DNA of 64,000 nucleotides from Saitoella complicata NRRL Y-17804 (taxonomy: Eukaryota > Ascomycota > Saitoellomycetes > Saitoellales > Saitoellaceae). The notes below the pieces were generated by a model. The model was not told the origin of the DNA, made no database searches, and saw nothing but the letters and a program-made list of their open reading frames with translations. Position 1 is the stretch's first letter. Every line of letters starts with the position of its first letter. Below are positions 21,380 through 30,917 of the stretch, one piece after another. A program made the translations under genes and the position numbers. The stretch is taken from assembly GCF_001661265.1 (NCBI RefSeq), contig NW_017566992.1:651514-715513 (forward strand), read 5' to 3'.

Positions 21380-21952
21380 GGTTGTGAGAAATATTGGATG
21401 GAGTTCAGCTGGGTGAGGATTGACGAGGTTTATCAATGATTATGGGCGCCAAGACTTTAAAGTTTTGCCATCGCCAAGTCGAAATGTACTTGCGTAGGCT
21501 ACGGCCGTTCCTTGGCTCATGAGGTCACTAAACGGACGGATGGTCGGCATCTACATAGTACGGCTTTTATCAGATCCGTCTGATCATTTGACCGTCACCT
21601 GATCCAAAGAGTTATACATGCAATTGCTTTCCCATTCCAAGCCAGATTGTTCTCTATGGTCAACCGACCTGCGATCCCTTTGCAGTCGTGCCAAGACAGT
21701 GGGAAAAAGTGCTCAGACGGAAGAGCGCGGATGCTCACGCCGAAGAAAGTGTGGGAAATTTGACTAGGAGTCAGAATACGCAATATGGAACAAGAGCAAT
21801 GATAATGATATTGTAATCAATTATGGGTATCTCATGTAGGGGTATCAATGCTAAACCATGCATCATCCAATTGCAAACTCCAGAGTCCAGCTCGTATTTC
21901 CCTCTAGCCCTTTCGTGCAGCTGCAATTGTCCCGAGAGATGACTCGCTAGCC
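21380..21952. promoter_or_regulatory. Promoter of fasciclin gene
   Basis: 573 bp upstream of the fasciclin start, running to the 3' end of the DUF1996-WSC gene. No gene was recognised. Confidence 0.45.
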
Positions 21953-24127
21953 CTACGCAGTAGCGCTGGCGGAGGAGGCAGACGACACTGATGACGCCGA
22001 TGAGGCCTTGCTGCTGGACCCGGAAGCAGAGGCAGACACCGACGAGAGAGATGCAGCACTCGACGCGGACGCGGAGACAACGGAGCTCGAGGCTGAAGAG
22101 GGGACAGAGGAAGAGAAGGTAGAAGAGGCAACGCTGGAAGAAGCAGCCGCCGATGAAACGGACGAGCTCACAACCGTCGAAGAAACAATCGAAGAAGAGG
22201 AGGCAACGCTGCTGGAGGAAGCGGCAGCGGAGAACGCAGCGGAGGAGGCAACGCTGCTGGAGGAGGACGCAGCGGAGGAGGACGCAGCGAAAGAAGAAAT
22301 GACAGCGGACGACGAAGCAGCCTTCGACGGGACAACAGAAGTAGAAGCAACACTGCTGCTGACCGCGCTCGAGCTAGTGGCCCTGCTAAGCGTGTACATG
22401 CTGAGACGATTACCAGCACCACAGTACTCCAAAGAGTTACCGTGACAGAGCATGTTACACTCAGACTGCGAAGTGTTGACAGATCCCGCAGACAAAGCGT
22501 TTCCAGCCCAACATTCACCACCGTACTCCATACCAGCCATGGTGTAACCCTTAGCCTGAGCGGCATCAAGACATCCAGCAATGGTCTGGTTGGTAGTAGC
22601 GAGGGAGATGTAGTTGACCAGCGCACGCGCTTTAGTGGCTTCAGTGTAACAACCAAGGTTGGTCCAGGACTTGTAGCTGGTGACGATAGGGTTGATCCAA
22701 GCATCGGACTTGTAGACGTTCAATGCGTTAGGTCCACCACAATACTCAAGGTCATCACCGACACAGGTCTGGTAACAAGATTTGGCGGAGATAACCTGAG
22801 TGGTAGGAGGCTCCGTGTCGGAACAGAAACACTGGGTAGCGTACTCGACACCTGCGTACTTGTAGTTCGAGACCTGGCAAAGCGCCAAACAGGACTCGAC
22901 GGTCATAGTGTCATCCGTAGACATCATGTGGGTCAAGAGACGAGAGTTGGAGTATTCACCGTAGCAGCCCATGTAAGTCCAGTTGGTAGGATTCACAACA
23001 GTAGAAGGCTGGTTGGCGAGGTGGTTGACGTTGTCAGGGATGAAAGATCCGTTGTAGACCTGGGTGTCATTGAACAAAGTAGTGTTGGCAACGTTGTCGC
23101 AAGTAGAGTACATGACAGCGTTGTCAGGACCATCCTGGATAGGGTTGCAACCAGGAAGAGCAGCCAAAGCAGCACCGGTGACGATCTCATCAACGATGGG
23201 AGACCGAATACAGTTCTTGCCCTCCCAGAAGAGATCAGAGTTGTCGAGCGTGAAGTAAGGGCAGTCCTCGAGCAGACCAGAAGAAGCATTGCAGTTGTTG
23301 ATAGCGTTCTCAAGAGTGTCAAGATCCCAACCGTTGATGAAGTCACCGTGGTATCCGTAACCAGTGGGGTCACCCATAGCCCAAACCATGTGGTGAGAAC
23401 CGTTCCAGCGCTGATTAACCAAGGAGTTGATATCATAGGTAGTCTCAAAGAAAAGGGTAATGAAGCGAATAGGGTGGGAGTCAGGGCAAACACCGTTGTC
23501 CAAACCAGATGGGTAAGCCATGTGGCTTTTGTGGTCGTCAGAATCGAGGTTCACACCATCCCAGCATGAAGGGAATATGATTTGCGCACGGAGACCCTGA
23601 GGGCAGTTGTAGCCCGGGAAACCGTATGTAGCGGCCTTCGGATCATCGTAGTTCAAGCAAACGTAGTTGATAGCGAGCTGGTCTTGAACATCGTTAAACT
23701 CACGCAGGTTCATGGAACCAGCGAGCATTCTGAAGCCGGCGGGGAAGGTAGTGAGAGCGGCGGAATCGTTGTCACGACGCTGGAGGTAGTAGGCGGTCAT
23801 ACCACCGACCTGAGGCACATCCTGGAAGGTACCGTCTTCGTTCTGCCAGTAAAGAGATGGTGTCCAGTAATTGGACATATCCTCCTGAACCATACAAGAC
23901 GTGCAGTCTGATGCGCGGAGCTCCTCATAGGAAGTGGTCAAGCCGAAGTTGGAACCACCGTGGATGGTGTGTACGTGACCGGAGATCTTTCCAGGGCTGA
24001 CAATAGGGTCCGCGCGCTCAACAACGAGAGGAGCATTACAGATCAATCGGAAGAACGCAAGTGCTGGTGCGACATTGAGCGCAAGGGCGAGAAGTGTTGC
24101 CGTAGTGAATTGTGTTGAGGAGACCAT
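21953..24127 (-). CDS. DUF1996 protein with two WSC domains
   Basis: Intronless, 724 aa. A signal peptide (about residues 1-24) is followed by a DUF1996 domain (about 25-290) beginning FRLICNAPLVVERADPIVSP and containing GHVHTIHGG, MVQEDMSNYWTPSLYW and the HMVWAMGDPTGYGYHGDF block. Two WSC carbohydrate-binding domains follow: WTYMGCYGE ... DDLEYCGGPNALNVY and WTNLGCYTE ... NSLEYCGAGNRLSMY, each with regular cysteines. The last 130 residues are almost pure Ser/Ala/Val, a mucin-like, O-glycosylated tail. No C-terminal membrane span is seen, so it is likely wall-associated or secreted. DUF1996-WSC proteins are widespread in basidiomycete secretomes, with no defined activity. The plus-strand frame at 22442-23569 is a shadow. 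Confidence 0.92.
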   Translation of the reverse strand: MVSSTQFTTATLLALALNVAPALAFFRLICNAPLVVERADPIVSPGKISGHVHTIHGGSNFGLTTSYEELRASDCTSCMVQEDMSNYWTPSLYWQNEDGTFQDVPQVGGMTAYYLQRRDNDSAALTTFPAGFRMLAGSMNLREFNDVQDQLAINYVCLNYDDPKAATYGFPGYNCPQGLRAQIIFPSCWDGVNLDSDDHKSHMAYPSGLDNGVCPDSHPIRFITLFFETTYDINSLVNQRWNGSHHMVWAMGDPTGYGYHGDFINGWDLDTLENAINNCNASSGLLEDCPYFTLDNSDLFWEGKNCIRSPIVDEIVTGAALAALPGCNPIQDGPDNAVMYSTCDNVANTTLFNDTQVYNGSFIPDNVNHLANQPSTVVNPTNWTYMGCYGEYSNSRLLTHMMSTDDTMTVESCLALCQVSNYKYAGVEYATQCFCSDTEPPTTQVISAKSCYQTCVGDDLEYCGGPNALNVYKSDAWINPIVTSYKSWTNLGCYTEATKARALVNYISLATTNQTIAGCLDAAQAKGYTMAGMEYGGECWAGNALSAGSVNTSQSECNMLCHGNSLEYCGAGNRLSMYTLSRATSSSAVSSSVASTSVVPSKAASSSAVISSFAASSSAASSSSSVASSAAFSAAASSSSVASSSSIVSSTVVSSSVSSAAASSSVASSTFSSSVPSSASSSVVSASASSAASLSSVSASASGSSSKASSASSVSSASSASATA

Positions 24128-24232
24128 GATTGCACTGGTATATATATCCTTCGATCAACGAGAGGATGGTGCAATTGTCGAGCTGAGGACCGGTCTGAGC
24201 GTATGAAGACCCATGACACTGGGAGGCCAAAG

Positions 24233-24240
24233 CCTTTATA
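24233..24240 (-). promoter_or_regulatory. TATA box of DUF1996-WSC gene
   Basis: TATAAAGG on the minus strand about 105 bases upstream of the ATG at 24127. Confidence 0.5.
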
Positions 24241-24902
24241 TGAAGAGGGAAAGACCTCTTCACATCGAGAGTCGCACAGCCGGCAGACGCCCCCGAGCGC
24301 CGGAAAGTCGGTTTAGGCCTTTGTCATGCAACGCAACATGCTGGAACGGACTGCTAAAGGTTCATACCAGGAGGCCTTTGTCAGTCTGCAGTTGAGTCCG
24401 TGCACGCCATGTGGCGCGGGGGCTTCTGGTCTGTGCGCGAGAAATATGGCCGGATTGGGAAGTCAAATGGAAGTTAAATCACAGGGATTAGAAGGATATA
24501 TCCGGGCAGGCAGGCCGAGATGAAGGGCTGATATAGTGAGGTTCGTGATCCTTTTCGAGGCCTGAGAACGCGTCAATTGACGTCCTCGACGTCCAGATAT
24601 CCTCGTATCTCTCCAAATCTCCATTCTCGCACGCGTTCTGGCTGCTGCAAGGGTATGATCTCAATTGCACGGAAACCGTTAGCAGCACGCGCCTTCCCTT
24701 GCCACATTCGAGAAATGGCCAAAGATCGGCAACGTAGACCCACGACTTGTTCGAATCTCGGTCGATGCGAAAGGCCATGCCGACCGTTAACCATTCCTCC
24801 GATCCGAGAGACAGATGAATTCTCCTGGCCATCTATGAACCATTACCGAGTTCTCATGTCGATCGGGGCCAACGCCTGTCATCGTTTTCGAGCTCGGGAG
24901 CC

Positions 24903-24940
24903 CACGCGCACACACGCACACGCGCACACGCGCACACGCA
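24903..24940. repeat. CA/CG dinucleotide-rich microsatellite
   Basis: An imperfect alternating run of cacacg and cgcaca units, about 38 bp of alternating purine-pyrimidine sequence of the kind that can adopt Z-DNA. Confidence 0.85.
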
Positions 24941-25070
24941 TGGGATGGACATGTGGACCCGAGAAGTCTCCGCCCCTCCCCACACCCGACAAATGGCGTA
25001 CCTTGCGGACCACGTATAACATACAGCCAGCTACATCGCTGTTCAATTCATTATCTGATCAATTGACAAA

Positions 25071-25241
25071 ATGAACCGCGGTCCTCTCATCTTGACCATC
25101 GACGAAGCCGAGTACCTTCTCGATCAGCTCCCTCCTCCGGGTCCTGACATGTCTCCCCTCGAGGAGAAACTCCGCGAAAAGCTTGAGCAGTTCTTGAGGG
25201 AAGTCCGTAAGAACGCTGAGGGTGCTGGGAAGTCTGACTAA
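25071..25241 (+). CDS. Small 56-aa protein, unknown
   Basis: A short open frame from ATG at 25071 to TAA at 25241. The product begins MNRGPLILTIDEAEYLLDQL, has a Pro-rich turn (PPPGPDMSP), then an amphipathic charged helix (EEKLREKLEQFLREV) and a short polar tail. The A-rich context before the start (ttgacaaaATG) and the balanced codon use suggest a real gene, and similar short helical proteins occur in other basidiomycetes to my recollection. No signal peptide or membrane span is present. The function is unknown. Confidence 0.6.
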   Translation: MNRGPLILTIDEAEYLLDQLPPPGPDMSPLEEKLREKLEQFLREVRKNAEGAGKSD

Positions 25242-25431
25242 ATCTGTCATTCCCTAATATGATAATGCAGTGGGTGTGTAGGTAGTGTGCCTTGAGATTG
25301 TACGAGGGACGATAGGCTGATTGAGAATGTAGGTTGTGGAACGGGTGGTTTGTCAAGTTATACCCTCTCTCTGTTATAGTAGTTATCAAAGGACGCCCAA
25401 CCGATGAAGAATGAGAAAATGTATCACACCC

Positions 25432-26044
25432 TCAAAGTTTAGCCTGCTGCCCATCGCCCTCCTTACGACTCCTCAATATCTCCAACGTTCTCTCCGGACC
25501 TCCAGCCTGAACAAACAAACGCTCCAATCCTAGCGCCAAATCCTGGGCGTACATCTGTCAGCACATGTAGATACGAGGCCAAGAAAAGTTACGCACAATA
25601 TCTCCACCAACTTTGATACGCCCACTCACAATGCCTTGCATCCCACTCAAACCACCCGCACAAAACCTGACCAAATCCTCATCTTTGAGCTGTAGAAGGA
25701 CAATCGGCAAGGGTTTCCCACTCGTAAGCGGGAGTTCGGGACGGGTAGATGTGATGGTGGGTTTACTGGGAACACCAGTGAAAAGCATGTACCTGTTTGC
25801 CGTCTTCCGTTAGCCAAAGTTCAGCGTACACGAACACAACAGACCATTCTTGAAAATGGGCATCGCCAGTTTCTCCTTTGTTTTGGAGTACTTGGATGAT
25901 GAACAACCCCTTCAGGCCTCCAGCCAAGGACGGGTCCTTTTCGACTTCCTGCCTGAGCCGTGGGAATATTTCGGAGGCGGCCAGCGGGCGAATGGTAGCC
26001 ACCTTGCTCGACGGGTTGGGAAGGACACAGCTGTTGGGAGGCAT
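25432..26044 (-). CDS. SCP2 sterol-binding domain protein
   Basis: Three exons (26044-25845, 25792-25597, 25554-25432) give 172 aa. The protein is essentially one SCP2 fold: an N-terminal helix with ASEIFPRLRQEVEKDPSL, strand LKGLFIIQVL, then EWYMLFTGVPSKPTIT, and the C-terminal LKDEDLVRFCAGGLSGMQG..SGRIKVGGDIMYAQDL, which matches the SCP2 ligand-cavity region. SCP2 domains bind sterols, fatty acyl-CoA and other lipids, often in peroxisomes. The C terminus is QQAKL. The last three residues AKL are a plausible variant of the peroxisomal PTS1 signal (SKL-like), which fits this location. Introns are 52 and 42 nt. The start at 26044 is the first in-frame Met, and no upstream coding exon was found. 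Confidence 0.82.
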
Positions 26045-26366
26045 TGCTGTTTGGTTTGTGGAAAGGGGGGATGTTCAACTCCTCAAGCAAAGTTCCTTCA
26101 TCGAGAGCATTTTATGGTTGGAGGTCACGCTGCGCTGCGTGCAGGCTGAAATGAAGCGGGGGACTGACATGTGAAAATCACCGCCATACAGGACAACAGT
26201 GAAGCATTGTCATCAAGACGACGAGGAGGGCCCGAACAATTGCAGAATTCAATATATATCAACGCCATACCCCTACTAGAAACCCATTCCGAAACTCACG
26301 TTCATGCCATCCCAGCCTTCAGCTTGAGACAAACTTTTATCCTACATCCATAGATCTCACTCCTCC
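26045..26366. promoter_or_regulatory. Promoter of SCP2 gene
   Basis: 322 bp between the SCP2 gene start and the 3' end of the X325 gene. No gene was seen. Confidence 0.4.
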
Positions 26367-27080
26367 TTACATCATCACACCAGCAATGGCACCAGCAACG
26401 GCAACCAGACCAACACCCAACTTCCCAGCACCAGAGGTGGTACCAGTGCTAGTGCCGGAAGCAGCGCTGCCAGAGGCAGCAGCAGTTCCCGAAGCGGAAG
26501 CGGTGGAGGACGAGGAGGTAGAGTTGGTGGAGGTCAACGTGCTATTGGAGGAGGAGGAAGTGGAGGTAGAGGCGGAGGAGGGACCGGCGGAGACGTTGGT
26601 ACCGTTGCTGCAGGCGCTGGAGGAGGTGGCAGCCGAGGAGGAGAACTGGATAGCGGCACACTGGTAGAGAACACCGTCACCGCCAGCGTAGGCAACTTGA
26701 ACCGTAGCGTTCTGGCCCTCAGTAGGGGAGCCAGCAGCAGCAGCCCAGTTTACGCTAGGGAAGCAGAAGTCACCCAAACCGTTCTCAGTGAATTGAGGAA
26801 CAACAGTGATGTTGAAGTCAGCGTTGGTGGTGGGGTCAGTGCTCAATGCCAACTTGACAATAACCTGAGCGGTAGGGTGACCAGCGTAGATCGCGAAAGG
26901 AGCAGTACCGTCCAGCGGCACAAGGGTGCGATTGGTCGCATCAGAGGCGGAGAATCCACCGCAGGGGGCAGTGGGCTCGTTGTCCTCGTCGAAACCGACC
27001 GTCTCGGGGTAGTTGAGGGTGAAGTGAGCAGAGGCGGAGGAGGCCAAGGCAGCGAGGGCGGCGAGGGTGAAGATCTGCAT
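26367..27080 (-). CDS. X325/BIM1-like copper-binding GPI protein
   Basis: Intronless, 237 aa. The signal peptide (residues 1-18, ending SASA) is followed directly by His19, so the mature protein starts HFTLNYP, the copper-brace arrangement of LPMO-like proteins. The order of motifs, DEDNEPTAPCGGF then YAGHPTAQV with His68, fits the X325 family, which includes Cryptococcus Bim1, a surface protein that hands copper to Ctr1. The third ligand in this family is an acidic residue, for which D135 (GGDGVLY) is a candidate. Cysteines at 40, 106 and 141 sit in the folded part. The tail is Ser/Thr/Ala-rich and ends in a hydrophobic GPI-type signal (KLGVGLVAVAGAIAGVMM). X325 proteins lack polysaccharide oxidation activity. 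The gene lies next to a ferric/cupric reductase and a CTR transporter. Confidence 0.85.
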   Translation of the reverse strand: MQIFTLAALAALASSASAHFTLNYPETVGFDEDNEPTAPCGGFSASDATNRTLVPLDGTAPFAIYAGHPTAQVIVKLALSTDPTTNADFNITVVPQFTENGLGDFCFPSVNWAAAAGSPTEGQNATVQVAYAGGDGVLYQCAAIQFSSSAATSSSACSNGTNVSAGPSSASTSTSSSSNSTLTSTNSTSSSSTASASGTAAASGSAASGTSTGTTSGAGKLGVGLVAVAGAIAGVMM

Positions 27081-27162
27081 CGTTGGTATGTACTTAGAGA
27101 ATGGAATTGAACCCTGAAGAAAGAGATGTTGATCCGCCAAGAAGAGTAGGGACTGGCGAAGT

Positions 27163-27169
27163 CTATATA
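27163..27169 (-). promoter_or_regulatory. TATA box of X325 gene
   Basis: TATATAG on the minus strand about 83 bases upstream of the ATG at 27080. Confidence 0.5.
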
Positions 27170-27503
27170 CTCACTCGATGTCTGCTTGTTGGGCGTCGTT
27201 AGCTCGGCCACTTTTCGGAGCCTTTCTGCGCGGAGGCGGATCGATCCGCATCTCGACACCGGCAAAATAGTCCTTGGGTGAACGCTCTCAGTTGAAGGTA
27301 AGAGTAATGAACCTTATTTGAAGAAACAATCCGGCCAGTTACGACGGGAGCATTTGTATTGGCTGAGGCTCTCCAGCTCTCCAAGATCCGTGAAACCGCA
27401 TGTGCATTGCAACCGGGTATCCTAAATATGTATGCTTGTACTCCATAAACCCAAAATGAAGCCAATTGAGCTATCCTATAACCAAAGATGCCGACCCAGT
27501 TAT
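27170..27503. promoter_or_regulatory. Promoter region of X325 gene
   Basis: The remaining upstream sequence of the X325 gene, reaching the 3' end of the reductase gene. No gene is present. Confidence 0.4.
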
Positions 27504-29608
27504 TTACCATCTGAAACTCTCCACATGAAGGTAGATTCCCTGCGCCCCGGTTCCCTTGTGCACAGCCCTCTCGTCACTGAGAGAAATCACCGTGTTCCTC
27601 ATCATTGCTCCAAGAGCGGTAGGTCCGCAGACGACCACTCCCGTCTCTCCGAATGCTTGCTCCAAATCCTCCTTCAACAGCTTCTTCAACGCTGGTCTAC
27701 CTGAGAATGCCGGAAGCAGAGGCGTGGAGCCTGTAGAGGACGAGGGAGGAGGCGGGACGGTGCAATTGCAATTGCATCCCGTATTCACCCCAATCACCTC
27801 AATCTCATCATCACTGCTCGACCTAGACGTCGCACAACAACACTTCCCATCCGCACAAGTCGTCTTCAACCCCGCAACCCCATCAGCGCCAAAGTTCCCA
27901 AGCTCCGCATTCGCAGTAAACGTCTCATCACAAGTGACATGAATATCAATTTTGACCTCCAATCCCCTAAATCCCTTCTCCTGCACCAACAGCCTGATCT
28001 TACCGAGCTCTTCTGCGCACCATGCTGTATGCGCGTAGGCCTTGATAACCCAGATGAAGTGCAACCTCCTCACAGCAGAAAAGTCCCTTCCCTTCCTCGC
28101 ACGCTCGACCAGATCCATCAAGATGGGCAATGTGAAGGTAACTCCGGAAGCTCCAGCAACCAACACGACAGTATCATATGCCCACACCATGGGTGATACA
28201 CCGTATGGTCCATCAATGATGGCACCCATCTTGCGTTCGTTCGCGGGTGGAAGCATCTCCGCTGCACACTTCCAGAGTCTGCCGGAGAACCCACGCTTAC
28301 CCTTGATAAGGAAGGTGAGCTTCTTGTCAGACGGGATAGACGCGATGGTGAAAGGGTGAGATTGCGTAGCATCAACCAACCCGAGACTCGGGATGCGGAG
28401 GAAGAGATGCTGACCGGGAGTCCACGAGGACAATGTCGGAGCCTCAATGGTGACCCGAGTAGTGTGTCCAGGAAGAGCCTCGATCATGGCTTGGTTGCCG
28501 AGAAGAGTCTTGCTGGAAGTGATGGACTTGTCCTTCGAACAGCAGCTCTTCTCGTCAATCGCCACAGCCTTGCCACAACAATCCTTTTCCTCCTTCTCGC
28601 TAGAAGAACAGCAAGACTTCTCCTCTCCAGATCCTCCACGCTGAATAGTCCTCAACCTCAACGACCTCCATCCAATCATCACCGTACGAACAGTACGGTC
28701 AAACGCCCAGAATGCAACCGGTACCCACAAGTACGCACGAGCAGTGGCAGGGATATGTACGTACACCATCACCAAGAACGCAACAGCACTGGCGATATGC
28801 TGCAACACAAAGAACTCATACCTCCATCCACGGATCGGCGCGAAACTGCTGAGGACGATCCACAACAGGATACCCCACGCAGCGAACCCAGACTTAGCCA
28901 TCGGATAATTCTTGAACTGCTGCTTCGTGACGCCGTAGTGATTCCACTCCGTGATGAAGTAACCCCAGTGAACAGTGGAAGTTAACAACAATCCACGCGC
29001 AGCCCAGCGGTGGATGTAGTTAAGGCGTTCATGGGAAGTGCCGGTGATCCAGCCGATGGGGTTGTTCTTCCCGGCCAAGATGAAGAGAAGGGGAAGCTGA
29101 GCAACACTGATCCATGCCGCACGATATGCTACCGATTCCCACTTATAGCTTCCCGACACCCATACTTTAGCAAACGTAACCGAAACGACAAGGACGAGGT
29201 AGGCGAGGATGATATACAAATTCGATAACGGCGGCAAATGCAGCTGCGGAAAACTCTTTGACGGAAGCCACTGCGGGTAAGAACATTCTCGCGTAATGGC
29301 GGTGATTGTTGCCCAACTCTTCAACACAAAATTCCGTGGTCGGGATGGAGCGACGTCGCCGCGCCTGGAAGCTCGTAACCTATACCCGCACTGATCAGCG
29401 CGTGCACGAGACAACCCAATCTTCACAGGAGCCGGACATACCTTTGGAAACAAATCGCATGGTGTGCAACATTCACGACGCCGGCGGTGGCGATGACAGC
29501 AGCGACCGCATACCAGAAATACTTGGCGAATTCCTGATCTCCAGGAGCGAAAGAGGAGTCCATGGAGGACATGTCCATGCCCGACATACGGCGCGACAGG
29601 GACGTCAT
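27504..29608 (-). CDS. Ferric/cupric reductase (FRE family)
   Basis: Plasma-membrane flavocytochrome that passes electrons from NADPH through FAD and two haems to Fe3+ or Cu2+ outside the cell. Exons 29608-29442 and 29379-27504 give 680 aa. Haem ligands appear as two pairs spaced 14 apart: H179/H193 and H250/H264. The FAD motif is HPFTIAS (397-403). The NADPH site shows DGPYG (445-449) and VVVCGP (637-642). Seven hydrophobic segments surround the haem region. The N terminus has Met-rich SGMDMSSMD. Two cysteine-rich insertions are unusual: three CC pairs (C312/313, C323/324, C335/336) in the cytosolic loop before the FAD domain, and C564, C569-571, C591, C593, C595 within the NADPH half. The gene is divergent from a CTR copper transporter across 360 bp. 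Confidence 0.92.
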
Positions 29609-29968
29609 AGGGAGACGAAGACAAACGACGACGAAAGGACTTGACGAGAATGAAGGCTTGGGACGATACCTACATGTAGTATTTCATACGGTGCAGGCAT
29701 TTGCGGGAGGTGTACGTTAGTTTCCGCTGCTCGGAGGCTTTTGGCGTCAAACCTACATACCCTCCGAGTAATGCGAACGCATGCCGCGGAACTCCTCCAC
29801 CAAAAGTCTTGGGACCTCCATACGATCAGGCATCAAAAACCTCCATTGATCCCGTTCTCGAGTTTTACCGTTACACAGCAACTGCTAAGCCTCAACGAAC
29901 AGACCAACCGTTTGGCTCCGAAATTCACGTAACACTTCACCGACTTTTACGCACCGACGACCTATAAG
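29609..29968. promoter_or_regulatory. Shared reductase/CTR promoter
   Basis: 360 bp separate the start codons of the reductase (minus) and the CTR transporter (plus). The arrangement implies joint control, presumably by a copper-responsive factor. I did not find an unambiguous Mac1/Cuf1-type element or TATA box by eye. Confidence 0.6.
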
Positions 29969-30685
29969 ATGTCCTCGACGGATCCTAACGCGTCACCTCT
30001 CGATCTCAGCGGCTCCTCATCCTCCTCTTCCAGCGGCATGGATATGTCCTCCTCTAACACGACCATGATCCACATGATGTCAATGACATTCACCACCACT
30101 CCCCTCGGCACCATGCTCTGGGGCGACGCATGGAACCCCAAAACCCCCGTCGCCTACGCCTTCACTTGGCTCTTCCTCTTCGGCCTCTCCATATTCTCGC
30201 GTATGATGTACGCTGGAAAAGCGTGGGCTGAATCAAAGTGGCTCAAGACGGGCGCTGTTGGTGGGAGTATTGTCGTTGTTGCAAGCCCAGGGACTGGAAT
30301 TACGGTTAGGGAGACTGAGATTGTTACTACGAGTGAGAAAAAGGATGGAGAAGCGAGGGCGGGGAGTGTGAGTAGTGGTGATACTGTTGCGAGCTTCAAC
30401 ACTGCCGCGCAGGCTTATAAGCTGTTGCCGTGGAGGATGAGTGTTGATGTGCCGAGGGCTCTCATCCAGTTTGTCATTGCCGGTGTGCAATATCTTCTGT
30501 GAGTCCATCATATCTCTACTCGGATGAATCAAAGCTAACGAGGTTACAGCATGTTGGCAGTCATGACGATGAACGTGGGATACTTCTTCTCCGTGCTCGG
30601 CGGAATCTTCTTCGGAGAGTTGATCGTGGGACGGTACACGGCGGCCTTCCACCCCGTCGGAAGCGACTTGAACGAGCACCATTAA
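29969..30685 (+). CDS. CTR-family copper transporter
   Basis: High-affinity Cu+ channel, active as a trimer. Exons 29969-30498 and 30550-30685 (51-nt intron) give 221 aa. The extracellular N terminus is Ser- and Met-rich (SGMDMSSSNTTM, HMMSM), giving copper-collecting Met motifs. TM1 is AYAFTWLFLFGLSIF. The intron falls just before the diagnostic TM2 motif M178xxxM182 (MLAVMTMNVGYF), and TM3 carries G195xxxG199 (GGIFFGEL), both hallmarks of CTR proteins. The loop between TM1 and TM2 is about 90 residues of Ser/Thr/charged sequence. The C terminus ends NEHH, a possible copper-passing site in place of the usual HCH. Adjacent X325 and reductase genes fit a joint copper uptake role. Confidence 0.93.
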
Positions 30686-30917
30686 GCTTGCTCGTGTCTA
30701 CATTACATTTGAATCTACGTTACATCTTCTCAATATCCCTGCTCGGTTGATTTCACCTCATTTGAGCATCTCACTGACTCCTGCAGCTGCAGTCGATCCG
30801 GCACACTTCATCCGCTCGCACTAAGTGACGTTATTTGGTAGAGCTAGAACTCTTAGTAAGCGCCCGGTGAAGGTATACCTCCAATTGCCCGTTGTCTTCC
30901 ATTCTTTACTTCAATCA
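30686..30917. promoter_or_regulatory. Promoter of dienelactone hydrolase gene
   Basis: Short gap between the CTR stop and the start of the next plus-strand gene. No clear motif was seen. Confidence 0.4.

Larger units (their letters stand above)
24128..25070. other. Intergenic with TATA box and microsatellite
   Basis: Promoter of the DUF1996-WSC gene and, at its far end, leader of the 56-aa ORF. It includes a TATA box and a CA-rich microsatellite, listed separately. No further gene was seen. Confidence 0.5.

Noticed and set aside
22442-23569. 375-codon plus-strand ORF
   Set aside because: Exact antisense of the DUF1996-WSC gene, which has a signal peptide and clear domains. The ORF is a codon-bias shadow with no recognisable content.
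24740-24770. gttcgaatc resembling a tRNA T-loop
   Set aside because: No acceptor stem, anticodon arm or D-loop could be paired around it.
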